A DNA stretch of 64,000 bases from Legionella feeleii (GCF_001467625.1 NZ_LNYB01000080.1:1-64000); one strand, 5' to 3'. Shown: positions 1 to 9,176, counted from the stretch's first letter. Numbers and translations are program-made. Notes: generated from the letters alone by a model not told the origin.

Positions 1-1
1 G

Positions 2-52
2 TTTGAAGACGGAGTGCAGGTTGTTGAACAATCGGACTGGAAGGCCGCTTGA
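2..52 (+). CDS. Possible 3' tail of a gene cut by the window edge
   Basis: One frame is open from the first bases to a TGA at 50-52 and encodes a short tail ending in DWKAA. Only 16 residues are visible, so no family can be assigned. It lies just before the IS3-type element and could be an interrupted gene or the end of another transposase. Confidence is low because any short frame may be open by chance. Confidence 0.2.
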   Translation, partial: FEDGVQVVEQSDWKAA

Positions 53-93
53 TGATATTTTGCTCATACACCAGAATTGACAATAACTCCACC

Positions 94-121
94 CCAGTTA
101 AGAGATAATGAACTTAACTGG
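94..121. promoter_or_regulatory. 9-bp inverted repeat before orfA
   Basis: CCAGTTAAG at 94-102 is repeated in inverted orientation as CTTAACTGG at 113-121, ending eight bases before the orfA start codon. In IS3 elements such a dyad near the left end can protect the transposase gene from outside transcription or sequester its start; that role here is inference. Confidence 0.5.
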
Positions 122-129
122 AGAAAAAA

Positions 130-423
130 ATGGTAGCAAGAAAGAAGTATTCTAAAGAATTTAAACTGGATGCAGTTAGTCTGGTATTAGAACAAGGCTA
201 TGGCTGCACAGAAGCCGCTAAAAGTTTGGGGATTCATCAAGCTCTACTCAGTCGCTGGCTTAAAGAGCATCAAGAGCCTGACGGGCAAGCATTTCGAGGA
301 AATGGCAAGTTAACTTCAGAACAATTAGAGATACGTCGCCTGCAGGAAGAAAATAAACGCTTGAAAATGGAAAAGGAAATCTTAAAAAAGGCGGCGGTCT
401 TCTTTGCTCAAGAAACGAAATAA
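130..423 (+). CDS. IS3-family transposase OrfA
   Basis: This is the DNA-binding subunit of an IS3-type transposase, 97 residues. The N-terminal half is a helix-turn-helix of the HTH_8/Tnp_1 type (about residues 8-50, with the segment AAKSLGIHQALLSRWL). The C-terminal part is a leucine-zipper-like helix ending in EEILKKAAVFFA-type sequence, typical of OrfA. A sequence GGAGAAAAAA precedes the ATG. The gene overlaps orfB in the -1 frame, and a slippery heptamer near its 3' end allows OrfAB fusion. The N-terminus MVARKKYSKEFK is standard for the family. Confidence 0.9.
   Translation: MVARKKYSKEFKLDAVSLVLEQGYGCTEAAKSLGIHQALLSRWLKEHQEPDGQAFRGNGKLTSEQLEIRRLQEENKRLKMEKEILKKAAVFFAQETK
384..390 (+). 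other. Programmed -1 frameshift site A AAA AAG
   Basis: The heptamer AAAAAAG lies in the orfA frame as A-AAA-AAG, a canonical -1 slippery sequence. The -1 frame is open from 390 through the orfB ATG at 471 and encodes residues (…KYSFVAQSKKTWPV…) like the start of fused IS3 transposases. This supports synthesis of an OrfAB fusion by frameshifting. Confidence 0.8.
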
Positions 424-470
424 AATACTCGTTTGTCGCCCAAAGTAAGAAGACCTGGCCGGTTGGCTTA

Positions 471-1256
471 ATGTGCCAACTCTTGGGCATTACACGGCAT
501 GGATATTACAGTTATCACCAACGCCAGAGAAATAAACCAGATGATCCTGAGCATCAAGAGGTTGTTGAGTGGGTGAAGAAAATAGCTGAAGCGAGCCAGT
601 ATTGTTATGGAAGCCGCAGGATGAAGAATGCTTTAAATGCATTAGGCTATCCAGTAGGTCGAAGACGAGCTCAAAGTTTAATGAAAGAAGCCAAAGTTTT
701 TGTTCGATATCGAAAGAAATATAAGGTGACTACGAATAGCAACCATAAACAACCGGTTTATGAAAATGTATTGAATAGGCAATTTCATACAGACAAGCCT
801 AATAAAGCCTACGTATCAGATATTACCTATATCTGGACGCAGGAAGGCTGGCTTTATTTAGCAGTCGTTCTGGATTTATTTTCAAGGAAGGTGGTTGGTT
901 GGAGCATGGGTTCCGGAATGAAAGCAACATTGGTTTGTGATGCTCTGAATATGGCAATTTGGCAGCGAAAACCTCCATCAGGGCTTATTGTTCATTCCGA
1001 TAGAGGGGCTCAGTATGCTAGTTACCAATGCCGCAATTTATTAAAGAGCAAGGGATATATTGGTAGCATGAGCAGAAAAGGTGATTGCTGGGATAACAGC
1101 GTTGTTGAAAGCTTCTTTGGCAGCTTAAAACAAGAGCGAGTTCAGTGGCGAAATTATCAAACTCGATGGGAGGCCCAACAGGACATTTTGAATTACATCA
1201 CCATGTACTATCAAAACCGGAAACTCTCATTTTTTCAAGTGCTTGTGTCATATTAA
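471..1256 (+). CDS. IS3-family transposase OrfB (DDE integrase domain)
   Basis: This is the catalytic DDE part of the transposase; the in-frame region extends upstream to 390 for the OrfAB fusion. An HTH_21-like region (residues about 20-80, with YGSRRM) is followed by an rve integrase core. Catalytic acidic residues are visible in YVSDITYI, HSDRGAQYAS and WDNSVVESFFGSLKQE. The C-terminus ends NRKLSFFQVLVSY, whereas the family normally continues with a segment like R..HS.LGY.SP. The last roughly 20 residues therefore appear replaced, in line with a damaged right end. The protein may no longer be fully active. Confidence 0.88.
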   Translation: MCQLLGITRHGYYSYHQRQRNKPDDPEHQEVVEWVKKIAEASQYCYGSRRMKNALNALGYPVGRRRAQSLMKEAKVFVRYRKKYKVTTNSNHKQPVYENVLNRQFHTDKPNKAYVSDITYIWTQEGWLYLAVVLDLFSRKVVGWSMGSGMKATLVCDALNMAIWQRKPPSGLIVHSDRGAQYASYQCRNLLKSKGYIGSMSRKGDCWDNSVVESFFGSLKQERVQWRNYQTRWEAQQDILNYITMYYQNRKLSFFQVLVSY

Positions 1257-1461
1257 GTCAAAACTAATTCAGTTAATTTGTGATTTATATTTGCGTGTTT
1301 GAGTGGGGGAGTCAATGGGTTTTTGAGGGTGTTATTAAATGAACTCAAATGAACTTAAAAGAGTTAAATTTTCAAGCATGTTGTGATGAAAATTGCGATA
1401 CATAAGTTTTTGATGCGGTGACTCTTAATTTTGGTCTCAACTATGAGAAGAACTCATTATT

Positions 1462-3825
1462 TTACTTTTTGCTATTATTGGAAGATCCCAGAAGATTATG
1501 TTTGTGTACAAGTTTTTCTAATTCATCTCTATTGATTAATTCAACATTTGCCTTCTTTGCTTCATCATAGCCATCTCGTGTAAAGTCTGTTGTTGTAATA
1601 CAAATTTTCTTCGAAGCTCCTCTCGTTACAGCAAAACTATGTAATCTTTGGATAGGAGTGGATCCAATTTTTGATTTGGTATATCTTTTACACTGGACTA
1701 TTACTAAATTTCCATTACTATCTAGACATCGGAGATCCACTCCGCGATCTCCCGCCTGACCGGAAACTACTACATCTTTATAACCTTCGCATTCTAAAAG
1801 TCTTGCCACAAAAGATTCGAATTCATAAGGGTTTAATTCTAATAAATTGGCAATATTACTTGGTATTTTGGGTAGAGGACGTTTAGTGAAATATAGACCT
1901 CCTTCAATAGGTTCAGCATAAAGATTCAATAAAGAATAGATAGAGTTTTCACCATCATTTAGTATGTCTTTGAGAATGCTTCTGGTACCATTTTCTACAA
2001 ACTCAGCTACTTTTAATAGAAATTGATCAAAAGTAAATTTATTAGATTTAGATAATAACTCTTCAATAACATATGGTATGTATATTGAGACTCTTTCTAT
2101 ATAAGGTGTGTTAAATAACTCGTCTGAGTATGGAGTTATTGGTTTAGGTAGATAATATCCGTCATATTTTTCTTCACATACTCTGTCAAACGTCATTTTT
2201 AAGAGGGAAGTATTTTTGGGTAATAACAATTCATGTAAACCAAGATTAGTTAGTTTTTCAGATATCGCTTTTTTCCACTGGTGCCATGTGAATGAGCTAG
2301 CTAAAAAATCTTGTAATTCAACAGCCACTCGAAAAGATATTTCATCTAAATCATATTCTTTAATGTAATTACGTCGCTCATTTTTATCCAATTTAATAAA
2401 AGTTAAAATTAAATCGCTACTAAAAGCATAATGTGAACTTTGTTGAATTCTCATCGAAGGATCTTTGTTAGCAAGATCACATGTTAATAGCGGTTCAAAT
2501 CCATTTATTCTTGCTATTAATTTTAATCGATTAAAATTAGTTATCCATTCTTGGGCAGGTACAGGTCTAAAATATAAAACTAAAAATGAATGTGTTTTAA
2601 GAACTCTATAAGTATTATAAAATAAGTCATTTATATCAGCCCACCATTGCTCTTTATCTTGTTTTTCTTTTCTTTCAGGCGAATCACTAACTATCATCTC
2701 ATAATGCAATCTATCTACATCATTTTTCAAACTGTACCCAAGCCAAGGGTGATAAAGCTGTGCTCTTTCAAAATAGGCATTTCCATCATTCCATGGTGGA
2801 TCAGTAATCATAAGGTTAATATTGTTGTCTGGGATAGTTGATAAAAATTTTCTAAAATCACTCATTTCAAAAATTAAATTTTTATAACTATCTATCCCGT
2901 AATCAAACAGTGTTTTAATTCTTTTGTTAAATTGAATTAAAAAAGCATTAAGAATATTTGATTCTCTTAGCGTTTTTGATGGGCAATGTAAATCCTGACT
3001 CTTGCTTCTATAGTCTTTATATTTTGCCATAGGAAGAATAGATAGGAATGTATTTTCCATGAATTTTTTACAAATGGAATCCATGTCAATTTTTTGAAGT
3101 TTTTCCCATAAATAACTTAATACTAAACGGCTTCGTTTAGGAAACAAATTTTTATAGTTTAAGAAATTTTTAGTTAAATTAATGCGGGAATTTTCTATTA
3201 ACTTAATATCAAAAAAATTTTCATTAAGATAACTAATCTCATCTAAAACTGATTGATCAAAATCATCAAAATGTTTTTCAGTTGCCCCACATTTTTTGCA
3301 TCTAAACTTTCCACGAAAGGTTATATTTTCTCCATTTGGCCCTAATCTTTCATGTTTGGTTATTTTTGTGTAACTTTCAGGCTCTCGGTCAAAAAATAAT
3401 GAATCCAATGGCAGTATTTGCCCGCATTTACACTTAGTACGGTATAAGTTATCAATGTATGGTTTAACCTGCTTATAGTAACTATCAAATGATGATTTTA
3501 AATCTTCTTTATTAGGTAGATTAAATGGATTATATGCCATTTGATTTGTGTATAGCTCAAATTCGTTCACAATGACATTGCGTTTGAGCATTGCTCCTGC
3601 ATACGCAAAACTACCAGATCCTAGAAAGGGATCACAAATTGTTTCTTCTTGGCTAGTAAGAATATTAATTACGGTCTTAGCATGATTAATAGCTTTCCTG
3701 CCTTGGAATGGAAATACTTGGTCGGCATGGGGTGGTTTATGATTAATACTTGATAAAGAAATTACTAGGTCATCTATTAATTTCCTTATTCTTTTTTGTT
3801 CACTTTCCTTAAATAACCAATACAT
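1462..3825 (-). CDS. DNA methyltransferase fused to an Mrr-type restriction nuclease
   Basis: This 787-residue protein joins two activities. The N-terminal part is an N6-adenine/N4-cytosine methyltransferase: the AdoMet motif DPFLGSG is at residues 65-71 and the catalytic DPPW at 342-345. Between them are two cysteine pairs (C132/C134, C176/C179) that could form a zinc ribbon. The C-terminal 124 residues are an Mrr-like endonuclease domain with GVDL (D697) and QCK (Q711, K713), the D…(E/Q)xK metal-binding pattern. The ATG follows the stop codon of the upstream methyltransferase gene directly (TAAATG), so the two are translationally coupled. Base composition is very AT-rich. The fusion could make this the restriction subunit of the operon; an alternative is a type IV-like modification-dependent nuclease. 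Target and cleavage activity are unknown. Confidence 0.88.
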   Translation of the reverse strand: MYWLFKESEQKRIRKLIDDLVISLSSINHKPPHADQVFPFQGRKAINHAKTVINILTSQEETICDPFLGSGSFAYAGAMLKRNVIVNEFELYTNQMAYNPFNLPNKEDLKSSFDSYYKQVKPYIDNLYRTKCKCGQILPLDSLFFDREPESYTKITKHERLGPNGENITFRGKFRCKKCGATEKHFDDFDQSVLDEISYLNENFFDIKLIENSRINLTKNFLNYKNLFPKRSRLVLSYLWEKLQKIDMDSICKKFMENTFLSILPMAKYKDYRSKSQDLHCPSKTLRESNILNAFLIQFNKRIKTLFDYGIDSYKNLIFEMSDFRKFLSTIPDNNINLMITDPPWNDGNAYFERAQLYHPWLGYSLKNDVDRLHYEMIVSDSPERKEKQDKEQWWADINDLFYNTYRVLKTHSFLVLYFRPVPAQEWITNFNRLKLIARINGFEPLLTCDLANKDPSMRIQQSSHYAFSSDLILTFIKLDKNERRNYIKEYDLDEISFRVAVELQDFLASSFTWHQWKKAISEKLTNLGLHELLLPKNTSLLKMTFDRVCEEKYDGYYLPKPITPYSDELFNTPYIERVSIYIPYVIEELLSKSNKFTFDQFLLKVAEFVENGTRSILKDILNDGENSIYSLLNLYAEPIEGGLYFTKRPLPKIPSNIANLLELNPYEFESFVARLLECEGYKDVVVSGQAGDRGVDLRCLDSNGNLVIVQCKRYTKSKIGSTPIQRLHSFAVTRGASKKICITTTDFTRDGYDEAKKANVELINRDELEKLVHKHNLLGSSNNSKK

Positions 3826-5346
3826 TTATATCAACCTTGATATGTCAGTTATACGCCAGTTAGATAAATCTGAGACTTCTGACATCATAAATTTTTTAAT
3901 AAAATCTGTAAAACGCTCAAAATAGTTATTTCCTTTTATGTTAGAGAGAATATCTTTCATTAAGATAGGCGTTTTTAAACTTTGTATGGAATCATCTTTT
4001 TTGCATACAATTATAAGATCACCATCTAAAGTCCTGCCTGGAGAAGTAACAGCTTTCATTGACCTTCTTTGTTTCGATATTGCAATAACATCTTCTATAA
4101 TGCAGTTGGATGAATATATTGCTGTTTTAATTGCATTCCAATGAGAAATATTTTTATCAAGATAAAAGAAAACAAAGTATCCTTGGTCTTTTAGGAGCTT
4201 TAATATAGTCTGGATGGAATCTTGCATCCTAATGGCATAACAAAGAGAGTCGTTTTCTCTACCGACAGCATTCGTTTTTACAATTTCGTGACTCCATAAA
4301 TTATGGTTTCTTTCACCGCTGATGATTGACCAATAAAAATCGGAATATTCCAAATAGGGGGCGTGATCAGCATATGGTGGGTCGGTTATTATTAAATCAA
4401 CTTTCTGTTTATGTTTTTCAATGATGGAATCGGCAGCGCACTGAAAAATATTAGTCTTAATTTGGGGTTTATTTAGATATTGTTTTCCCCAACTGAAAAA
4501 ATTTAAAAAAGCCACATACCGTTTATTAATAGCAACAATAGGATTTCTTGATGTTAAATGATTCTTAGGTCTCCAATATGGCCATTGAGAACTCGCTTTT
4601 TTATCACTTAATCGAAGCAGTGGTATCATTGACGATAAAAATAATTTAATAAAATTGATCTCTTTTTCACATGTCAGTTGTTTTTTTATAAAAGTATGAA
4701 CATAGTTTATGAAAATGGTATTTCTTTCAGTGAAAAAATCTGATGCCTTTACATTTTTATGAACGGCAATTCTAGTATTTTCTGTAAAGCTTATTTTTGA
4801 AAAATCTATTGGCGCATTCAAAAGCTCTTCACAAATTTCATTTTCATATTCAACATATTTTACAATTTTTGTTGCACCTTTTAACTTTCCATCTTTTAGC
4901 GATTTTATCTTTGCCTCTTGAAAAACTAGTGTAAAATCGCTGTTAGCATAGTCTCCTTCTACACAGAAACTTTCTCTTTCAATATAATCGCCACATTTAG
5001 ATTGATATAAATTTAATGTGAATTTTATCCAATCGTTGACTGCAAAATCTAAAATTTCTTTAAATTTATTAGGCAATATTGTTGAATTTAACATTGAATC
5101 AACGAACAATTTTGATGTAGGATTCAAATCACTGCCAATGATATTTCTATCATTTTTTACCGCAGCTAAAACTGATGTTCCAGAACCCATAAATGGATCA
5201 AGAATGGTGTCGTTTTTATTTGAATAAGTGCAGATTAATAGCTCAATAATGTTCAAAGGTTTTCTTGCCCAATAAGGATGAATTAGACCACCAGGATGAT
5301 CATGCTCGGGCATTAATGAATTTATACTTTTTATAAAATTATTCAT
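3826..5346 (-). CDS. Site-specific DNA methyltransferase (N6-adenine/N4-cytosine)
   Basis: This 506-residue methyltransferase has the same motif order as its downstream neighbour. There is an HPYWARKP segment near the N-terminus, then the AdoMet-binding DPFMGSG, and much later the catalytic TDPPYADHAPY. It should methylate an exocyclic amino group of adenine or cytosine in DNA. An upstream start would add 28 residues by reading 84 bases into the preceding gene. I chose the ATG at 5346 because it overlaps that gene's stop by eight bases (ATGAATAA) and gives an N-terminus that fits the family. Its stop abuts the next ATG. It is probably a modification subunit of the same system as the fused Mrr protein. 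Confidence 0.85.
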   Translation of the reverse strand: MNNFIKSINSLMPEHDHPGGLIHPYWARKPLNIIELLICTYSNKNDTILDPFMGSGTSVLAAVKNDRNIIGSDLNPTSKLFVDSMLNSTILPNKFKEILDFAVNDWIKFTLNLYQSKCGDYIERESFCVEGDYANSDFTLVFQEAKIKSLKDGKLKGATKIVKYVEYENEICEELLNAPIDFSKISFTENTRIAVHKNVKASDFFTERNTIFINYVHTFIKKQLTCEKEINFIKLFLSSMIPLLRLSDKKASSQWPYWRPKNHLTSRNPIVAINKRYVAFLNFFSWGKQYLNKPQIKTNIFQCAADSIIEKHKQKVDLIITDPPYADHAPYLEYSDFYWSIISGERNHNLWSHEIVKTNAVGRENDSLCYAIRMQDSIQTILKLLKDQGYFVFFYLDKNISHWNAIKTAIYSSNCIIEDVIAISKQRRSMKAVTSPGRTLDGDLIIVCKKDDSIQSLKTPILMKDILSNIKGNNYFERFTDFIKKFMMSEVSDLSNWRITDISRLI

Positions 5347-6613
5347 TTGAAAGTAAAAACAAAAATTCTGTAACTTTTTTATGTCTTGCTTGCCCTTGGC
5401 CTGTATGCACAAGTTCAAACTCCAATACATTTAAATCTAAATGTTTCTCTTTAGCGATATTATAAAAAAAGTCTTTTTCAACAATTGATGAACAAGCATA
5501 ACTAATAGCTAACTTGTTTCCATAAATATTACATGAGTCACATAATTCAGAAAAAGCATTCCTAGCAGTATTTTTTTTACCAAAATCAGAGACTATTCTA
5601 TTTTTTCTATATCTACCTTTGGTTATGCCATTTATTCTTTTATTAAAAGTGAGTTCTGGATAATCGTACAATACAAAAGTATCAAGTACGTGATAATAAC
5701 GAGAATAATGTTCTTTAAAATAAGGTGGATCAGCATAAACTATACAGTTTGATGATAGATTTAAATCTTTAATTGCATCTTTGAAATCTGAATTTAATAC
5801 TACACCGCCTCTGTAAAAATTTAGTTTTTTGAGCAGTTTTAATCGTTGGATAACCATGTCAGTAATTTTCAAAGCTCTTTTTTTTAATAGACATATAGTG
5901 TTTTTTTCAGTGGTTGGCTTTAAAAATTGTGCTAAATGAGTTGTACTTGAAACACAATATGTTAAGGAGGAAATAACGCTTGCCATTAGATGACATTTAA
6001 GGTTTTCATCTAAACCCTCACTTAGCTCTCTCAAATAATCTATTTCAGCAGATTGTTTTATACCAAAATAGGTATTTCTATAATAAGCTAAAAATAGACT
6101 CCATTGTTCGTGTTTTTTTAAGTAATCTATCTCACTTTTCTTCCCACTGCATAAGAATGTAGATTCACAAAAATTACGATAATTATCCCAGTTAAACAAA
6201 TTTTTATTTAAATCGTTGATAAAATTTCTTTCAATATTATAATCTGCTAAATAATTATTTCGAGCATGACTAAATATCTCATTATCTGAAATATTGCTTA
6301 ATTTATTTATTAGATAATCAATTCCATCCAAAGAAAAGTTAAGCATGGAAGAAAGCACAACAGATGAATATGGTTGAATATCATTTGCACTAACTTGATA
6401 TCCTCTAAGCATAGCTTCGAAGGAAACCACCCCAGATCCGGCAAATAAGTCAATAAATTTATTGGTTTTAGTAAATCGCGAGGATATCCCATCTAAAATT
6501 TTATCAACAATCCGACCTTTTCCTCCCATATATTGCATAGGTAAAGGGAATTTAATTGGAGTAATATCTGTGTTTTTTAAACCGAAATCAGAGTGTTGTA
6601 TACTCAAGTTCAT
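5339..6613 (-). CDS. Dam-type (D12 class) DNA adenine methyltransferase
   Basis: This 424-residue protein is first in the operon and belongs to the D12/Dam class of N6-adenine methyltransferases. Visible motifs are MQYMGGKGR near residue 27 (motif X), FIDLFAGSGVVSFEA (motif I, AdoMet binding) and VYADPPYF (motif IV, catalysis). It is longer than Dam (about 280 residues), with extra sequence between motifs I and IV that probably holds target recognition. An AGAGAG stretch lies before the ATG. Its 3' end overlaps the next gene. Together the three genes give an operon with three different methylases but only one visible nuclease domain. Confidence 0.87.
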   Translation of the reverse strand: MNLSIQHSDFGLKNTDITPIKFPLPMQYMGGKGRIVDKILDGISSRFTKTNKFIDLFAGSGVVSFEAMLRGYQVSANDIQPYSSVVLSSMLNFSLDGIDYLINKLSNISDNEIFSHARNNYLADYNIERNFINDLNKNLFNWDNYRNFCESTFLCSGKKSEIDYLKKHEQWSLFLAYYRNTYFGIKQSAEIDYLRELSEGLDENLKCHLMASVISSLTYCVSSTTHLAQFLKPTTEKNTICLLKKRALKITDMVIQRLKLLKKLNFYRGGVVLNSDFKDAIKDLNLSSNCIVYADPPYFKEHYSRYYHVLDTFVLYDYPELTFNKRINGITKGRYRKNRIVSDFGKKNTARNAFSELCDSCNIYGNKLAISYACSSIVEKDFFYNIAKEKHLDLNVLEFELVHTGQGQARHKKVTEFLFLLSNE

Positions 6614-6687
6614 TACGTCTCTCTGATGTTGTATCTGTTACTTATAGTAAAACAACTAGAGGTATAAATCTAGCAGAAGAAAATCAT

Positions 6688-7096
6688 TGTAAGCCTCCCC
6701 TAAAATAGGTGTATTTCTGAGTAGAGTTCTCCAAGTTAAACTATGTTTGAGGAGAACAAAAACGAAAAAATCGCGGTATACAGAAACACAAATTGTCAAA
6801 ATTCTAAAAGAAGTCGAAGCGGGTCGGCTGGTTAAAGAAATTTGTCATGAAGATGGGATTTCAGACGCAACCTATTACAACTGGAAAGCAAAATATGGTG
6901 GTATGGAGGCATCCGATATAAAACGTCTGAAAGATCTTGAAGAAGAGAACCGTCGTCTAAAGCAGATGTATGCTGAGCTAAGTCTTGATCACAAAATTCT
7001 GAAGGATATTGTCGAAAAAAAGCTGTGAAGCCATCTGTGAGGCGGGAGCTGGTTGATTATGCAGTGAATACTCGTACTGTGAGTTTACGCCGCAGC
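6688..7096 (+). mobile_element. Remnant of an IS407-like IS3-family element
   Basis: A likely left end begins TGTAAGCCTCCCCT near 6688. A complete orfA frame follows, then only about 25 codons of orfB in the -1 frame (beginning KAVKPSVRRELVDY), before sequence leading into a RAYT element takes over near 7096. The integrase domain is absent, so the element is dead. Confidence 0.7.
6747..7028 (+). pseudogene. IS407-type OrfA with degraded start codon
   Basis: The frame encodes an IS3-family OrfA: a helix-turn-helix (residues about 10-45, with EICHEDGISDATYYNWKAK) and a leucine-zipper tail ending IVEKKL. There is no ATG at the expected place. A strong ribosome site GAGGAGA at 6748-6754 is followed at the normal distance by ACG at 6762, where ATG would be expected (next residues KKSRYTETQ). 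I infer ATG-to-ACG decay. The A-rich run near the 3' end would be the -1 frameshift site to orfB, but orfB is truncated. Confidence 0.65.
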
Positions 7097-7120
7097 GTCA
7101 TACAGGGTCACCGTCATACA

Positions 7121-8097
7121 GGGTCAGATCTTGCTTTTTGCCTTAAGCCATAAAAGACGGCAATCTTGGAGTTAACTCTTGATAATTATTTCCCAATGCC
7201 TTAATTTTCCTTCAAAAGGAATTAAGTAAGTCCAGGATCAGCGATGGTAAGACCTTTGCGCATTGAGTTTTCTGGTGGCCTCTATCACATCACCAGTCGA
7301 GGGAATAGAAAAGAAGCGATCTATTTATCAGATGAAGACAGAGAGAACTTTTTATCTGTTTTGGGTGATACTTGTTTAAAATACCGGTGGTTATGCCATT
7401 CGTATTGTCTGATGACAAATCATTACCATTTACTCATTGAAACTCCGCTCGGTAATCTTTCAAAAGGAATGCGCTATCTAAACGGGGTATACACTCAGAA
7501 ATTTAATACATCACACAAGCGTATTGGGCACGTCCTGCAAGGTCGCTATAAATCTATACTGGTTGAGAAAGACAGCTATCTATTGGAGTTGTCACGTTAC
7601 ATTGTATTAAATCCGGTTAGGGCAAGAATGGTTGAAAAGGCAGATGAGTGGCACTGGAGTAGTTATTTAGCAACAAGTGGTAGAGTACCAGTTCCATCAT
7701 GGCTGACAGTTGATTGGCTTTTATCATCATTTGGCTCTAATTAACTATGAACAATTCGTTGATGCTGGGTTAAGCAAGAAAAACCCGTTGCTTGACCTAA
7801 AGCATCAAATATATCTTGGTTCGGATGATTTTATTTCCAGAGTAGTGAGCTATCTTGACCCTAAAATTGATTTAACAGATATTTCCAGGGCTCACGTGCC
7901 TGATTTAGTTAAAGGTTTTACAATTGAAGAATATGAACGAATGTCTGGCAATCGAGATGAGGCAATATATAGTTCATATAAAAGTGTATTGTATTCTATG
8001 AAGGAAATTGGAAAACATTTTGGGCTTCACTACTCAAGAATTAGCAGAATTATAAAACAACATTATATACAAGAGGCAAAGGGCAAGATCTGACCTT
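7121..8097 (+). mobile_element. RAYT element bounded by inverted repeats
   Basis: GGTCAGATCTTGC at 7122-7134 is perfectly inverted at 8083-8095 (GCAAGATCTGACC). The pair encloses a REP-associated tyrosine transposase gene; its reading frame ends inside the right repeat. Just before the left repeat, the sequence CGTCATACAGGGTCA occurs twice in tandem (7096-7125). The unit inserted into or replaced the orfB of the IS407-like element. Matched short ends around a single RAYT gene suggest a unit that moved as a block. Confidence 0.65.
7244..8093 (+). pseudogene. REP-associated tyrosine transposase, frameshifted
   Basis: The first frame (7244-7744, 166 residues) is a Y1/HUH transposase of the RAYT group. 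It has an N-terminal RIEFSGGLYHITSRGNR, the HUH pair in NHYHLL (H60, H62) and a candidate catalytic tyrosine in GVYTQKFN (Y83). It stops at a TAA at 7742-7744. The natural continuation (NYEQFVDAGL… to a helix-turn-helix-like tail, HFGLHYSRISRIIK) is in a different frame ending at 8093. A single-base indel near 7740 explains the break. The N-terminal part keeps all catalytic residues, so a truncated active protein cannot be excluded. Confidence 0.8.
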
Positions 8098-8133
8098 GAT
8101 AACTCCGTGTTGCCAAAATCTGCGGGCTTATAG

Positions 8134-9174
8134 CTATTGAATCCAATTATATTCTTCTAATCGTTGCCAAGCCGTTTTGATATGCGACTCTTGCATAATT
8201 TTACGTTTACGAGCGTTCCAACGTTGTATTTTTATGAGCACTTCACTAGCGCTTTTTGCGTGCTCATATGATGCAAGCCAATGAACGGAGGATAACAACT
8301 CCATCCCGTAAGGTGACTGAAAACCATCTATCAAATTAGCCACTTTTTTTAATTGAACTTCTAAATCTTTATTACCACTATTCTGAATAAAGTCATCTGC
8401 CTCTTGTAAAGCACTTTCTATTAACTCAATTTCTGATTCAAAAACACCGTCACCAACACCACGTATAAAATGTCCATCAATCCTATTCAACACATGTCTT
8501 AAATTATCTGCATATGGACCATAGTGATGTTTATCAAAATTTAATTTTAAATCAGCGCCTGCTTCTTGAAGAAAATAAGCAAGCTTTTGAATTTCAATAT
8601 TTGATATTCCATAGTCCATTGAACGATAAATTGAGATTAACTTTAATAAAATAGCACGTCCGGGCGTCATTTTGGGCTTGGCCAAGTTATTTTCAGTTTC
8701 TTTGGGAACAACCGTATAATTAGGCTCAAATAACCTCACCACTACTTCAGGAACTTGTCTAAACGCTTCTTCTATTAATGGCCTCACTAAATCCCAAGAC
8801 AATCCTCCATTACCACATCCTAGGGGAGGAATTGCAATCGAAGTTATGTTGAGATCTTTGACTTTCCGAATTAAATCGTTTAAACCGTCTCTAATATATT
8901 CAATTTTAGATTTTTCCTTCCAATGGGCTTTCGTTGGAAAGTTTATAATAAATAACGGATGGGTAGATTGCTCTGATTTATATACGTGTACTTTACCGGG
9001 TCTTAAGTGCCCTAACTTACAATATTTAGCATATTCAGCAAAGTTATCTGGCCATTTTTTCTTAAATTGCAAAGCAATACCTTTACCCATTACGCCAACG
9101 CAGTTAACAGTATTAACTATAGCATCCACATCTTTCTGCTTTAGCAGATCACCATGTGTTATTTTTATGCTCAT
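8134..9174 (-). CDS. darG: DarG antitoxin, DNA ADP-ribosylglycohydrolase
   Basis: This 346-residue protein begins with a macrodomain (residues about 1-150; motifs IVNTVNCVGVMGKGIA and IPPLGCGNGGL) that removes ADP-ribose from DNA. A C-terminal domain (about 180-346, with EIQKLAYFLQEAG and HHYGPYADNL) is typical of DarG and may bind and block the toxin. I start it at the ATG at 9174, two bases after the toxin stop, rather than at the upstream in-frame start, which lies inside darT and would add eight residues. It reverses the modification made by DarT and is co-transcribed with it. Assignment is firm from both domains and the neighbour. Confidence 0.93.
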   Translation of the reverse strand: MSIKITHGDLLKQKDVDAIVNTVNCVGVMGKGIALQFKKKWPDNFAEYAKYCKLGHLRPGKVHVYKSEQSTHPLFIINFPTKAHWKEKSKIEYIRDGLNDLIRKVKDLNITSIAIPPLGCGNGGLSWDLVRPLIEEAFRQVPEVVVRLFEPNYTVVPKETENNLAKPKMTPGRAILLKLISIYRSMDYGISNIEIQKLAYFLQEAGADLKLNFDKHHYGPYADNLRHVLNRIDGHFIRGVGDGVFESEIELIESALQEADDFIQNSGNKDLEVQLKKVANLIDGFQSPYGMELLSSVHWLASYEHAKSASEVLIKIQRWNARKRKIMQESHIKTAWQRLEEYNWIQ

Positions 9175-9176
9175 AA

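Larger units (their letters stand above)
78..1256 (+). mobile_element. IS3-family insertion sequence, right end probably lost
   Basis: The element has the two-frame orfA/orfB layout of the IS3 family. The likely left end begins with TGACAATAACTCC near 78. A matching inverted copy of this end is not visible after orfB up to the next gene at 1462, and the last residues of OrfB do not look like the usual IS3 C-terminus. I infer that the right end has been deleted or rearranged. The element borders the methyltransferase operon and may have taken part in assembling the island. Confidence 0.7.

Noticed and set aside
1257-1461. Right inverted repeat of the IS3-type element
   Set aside because: No sequence matching the inverse of the left end (TGACAATAACTCC) is seen here.
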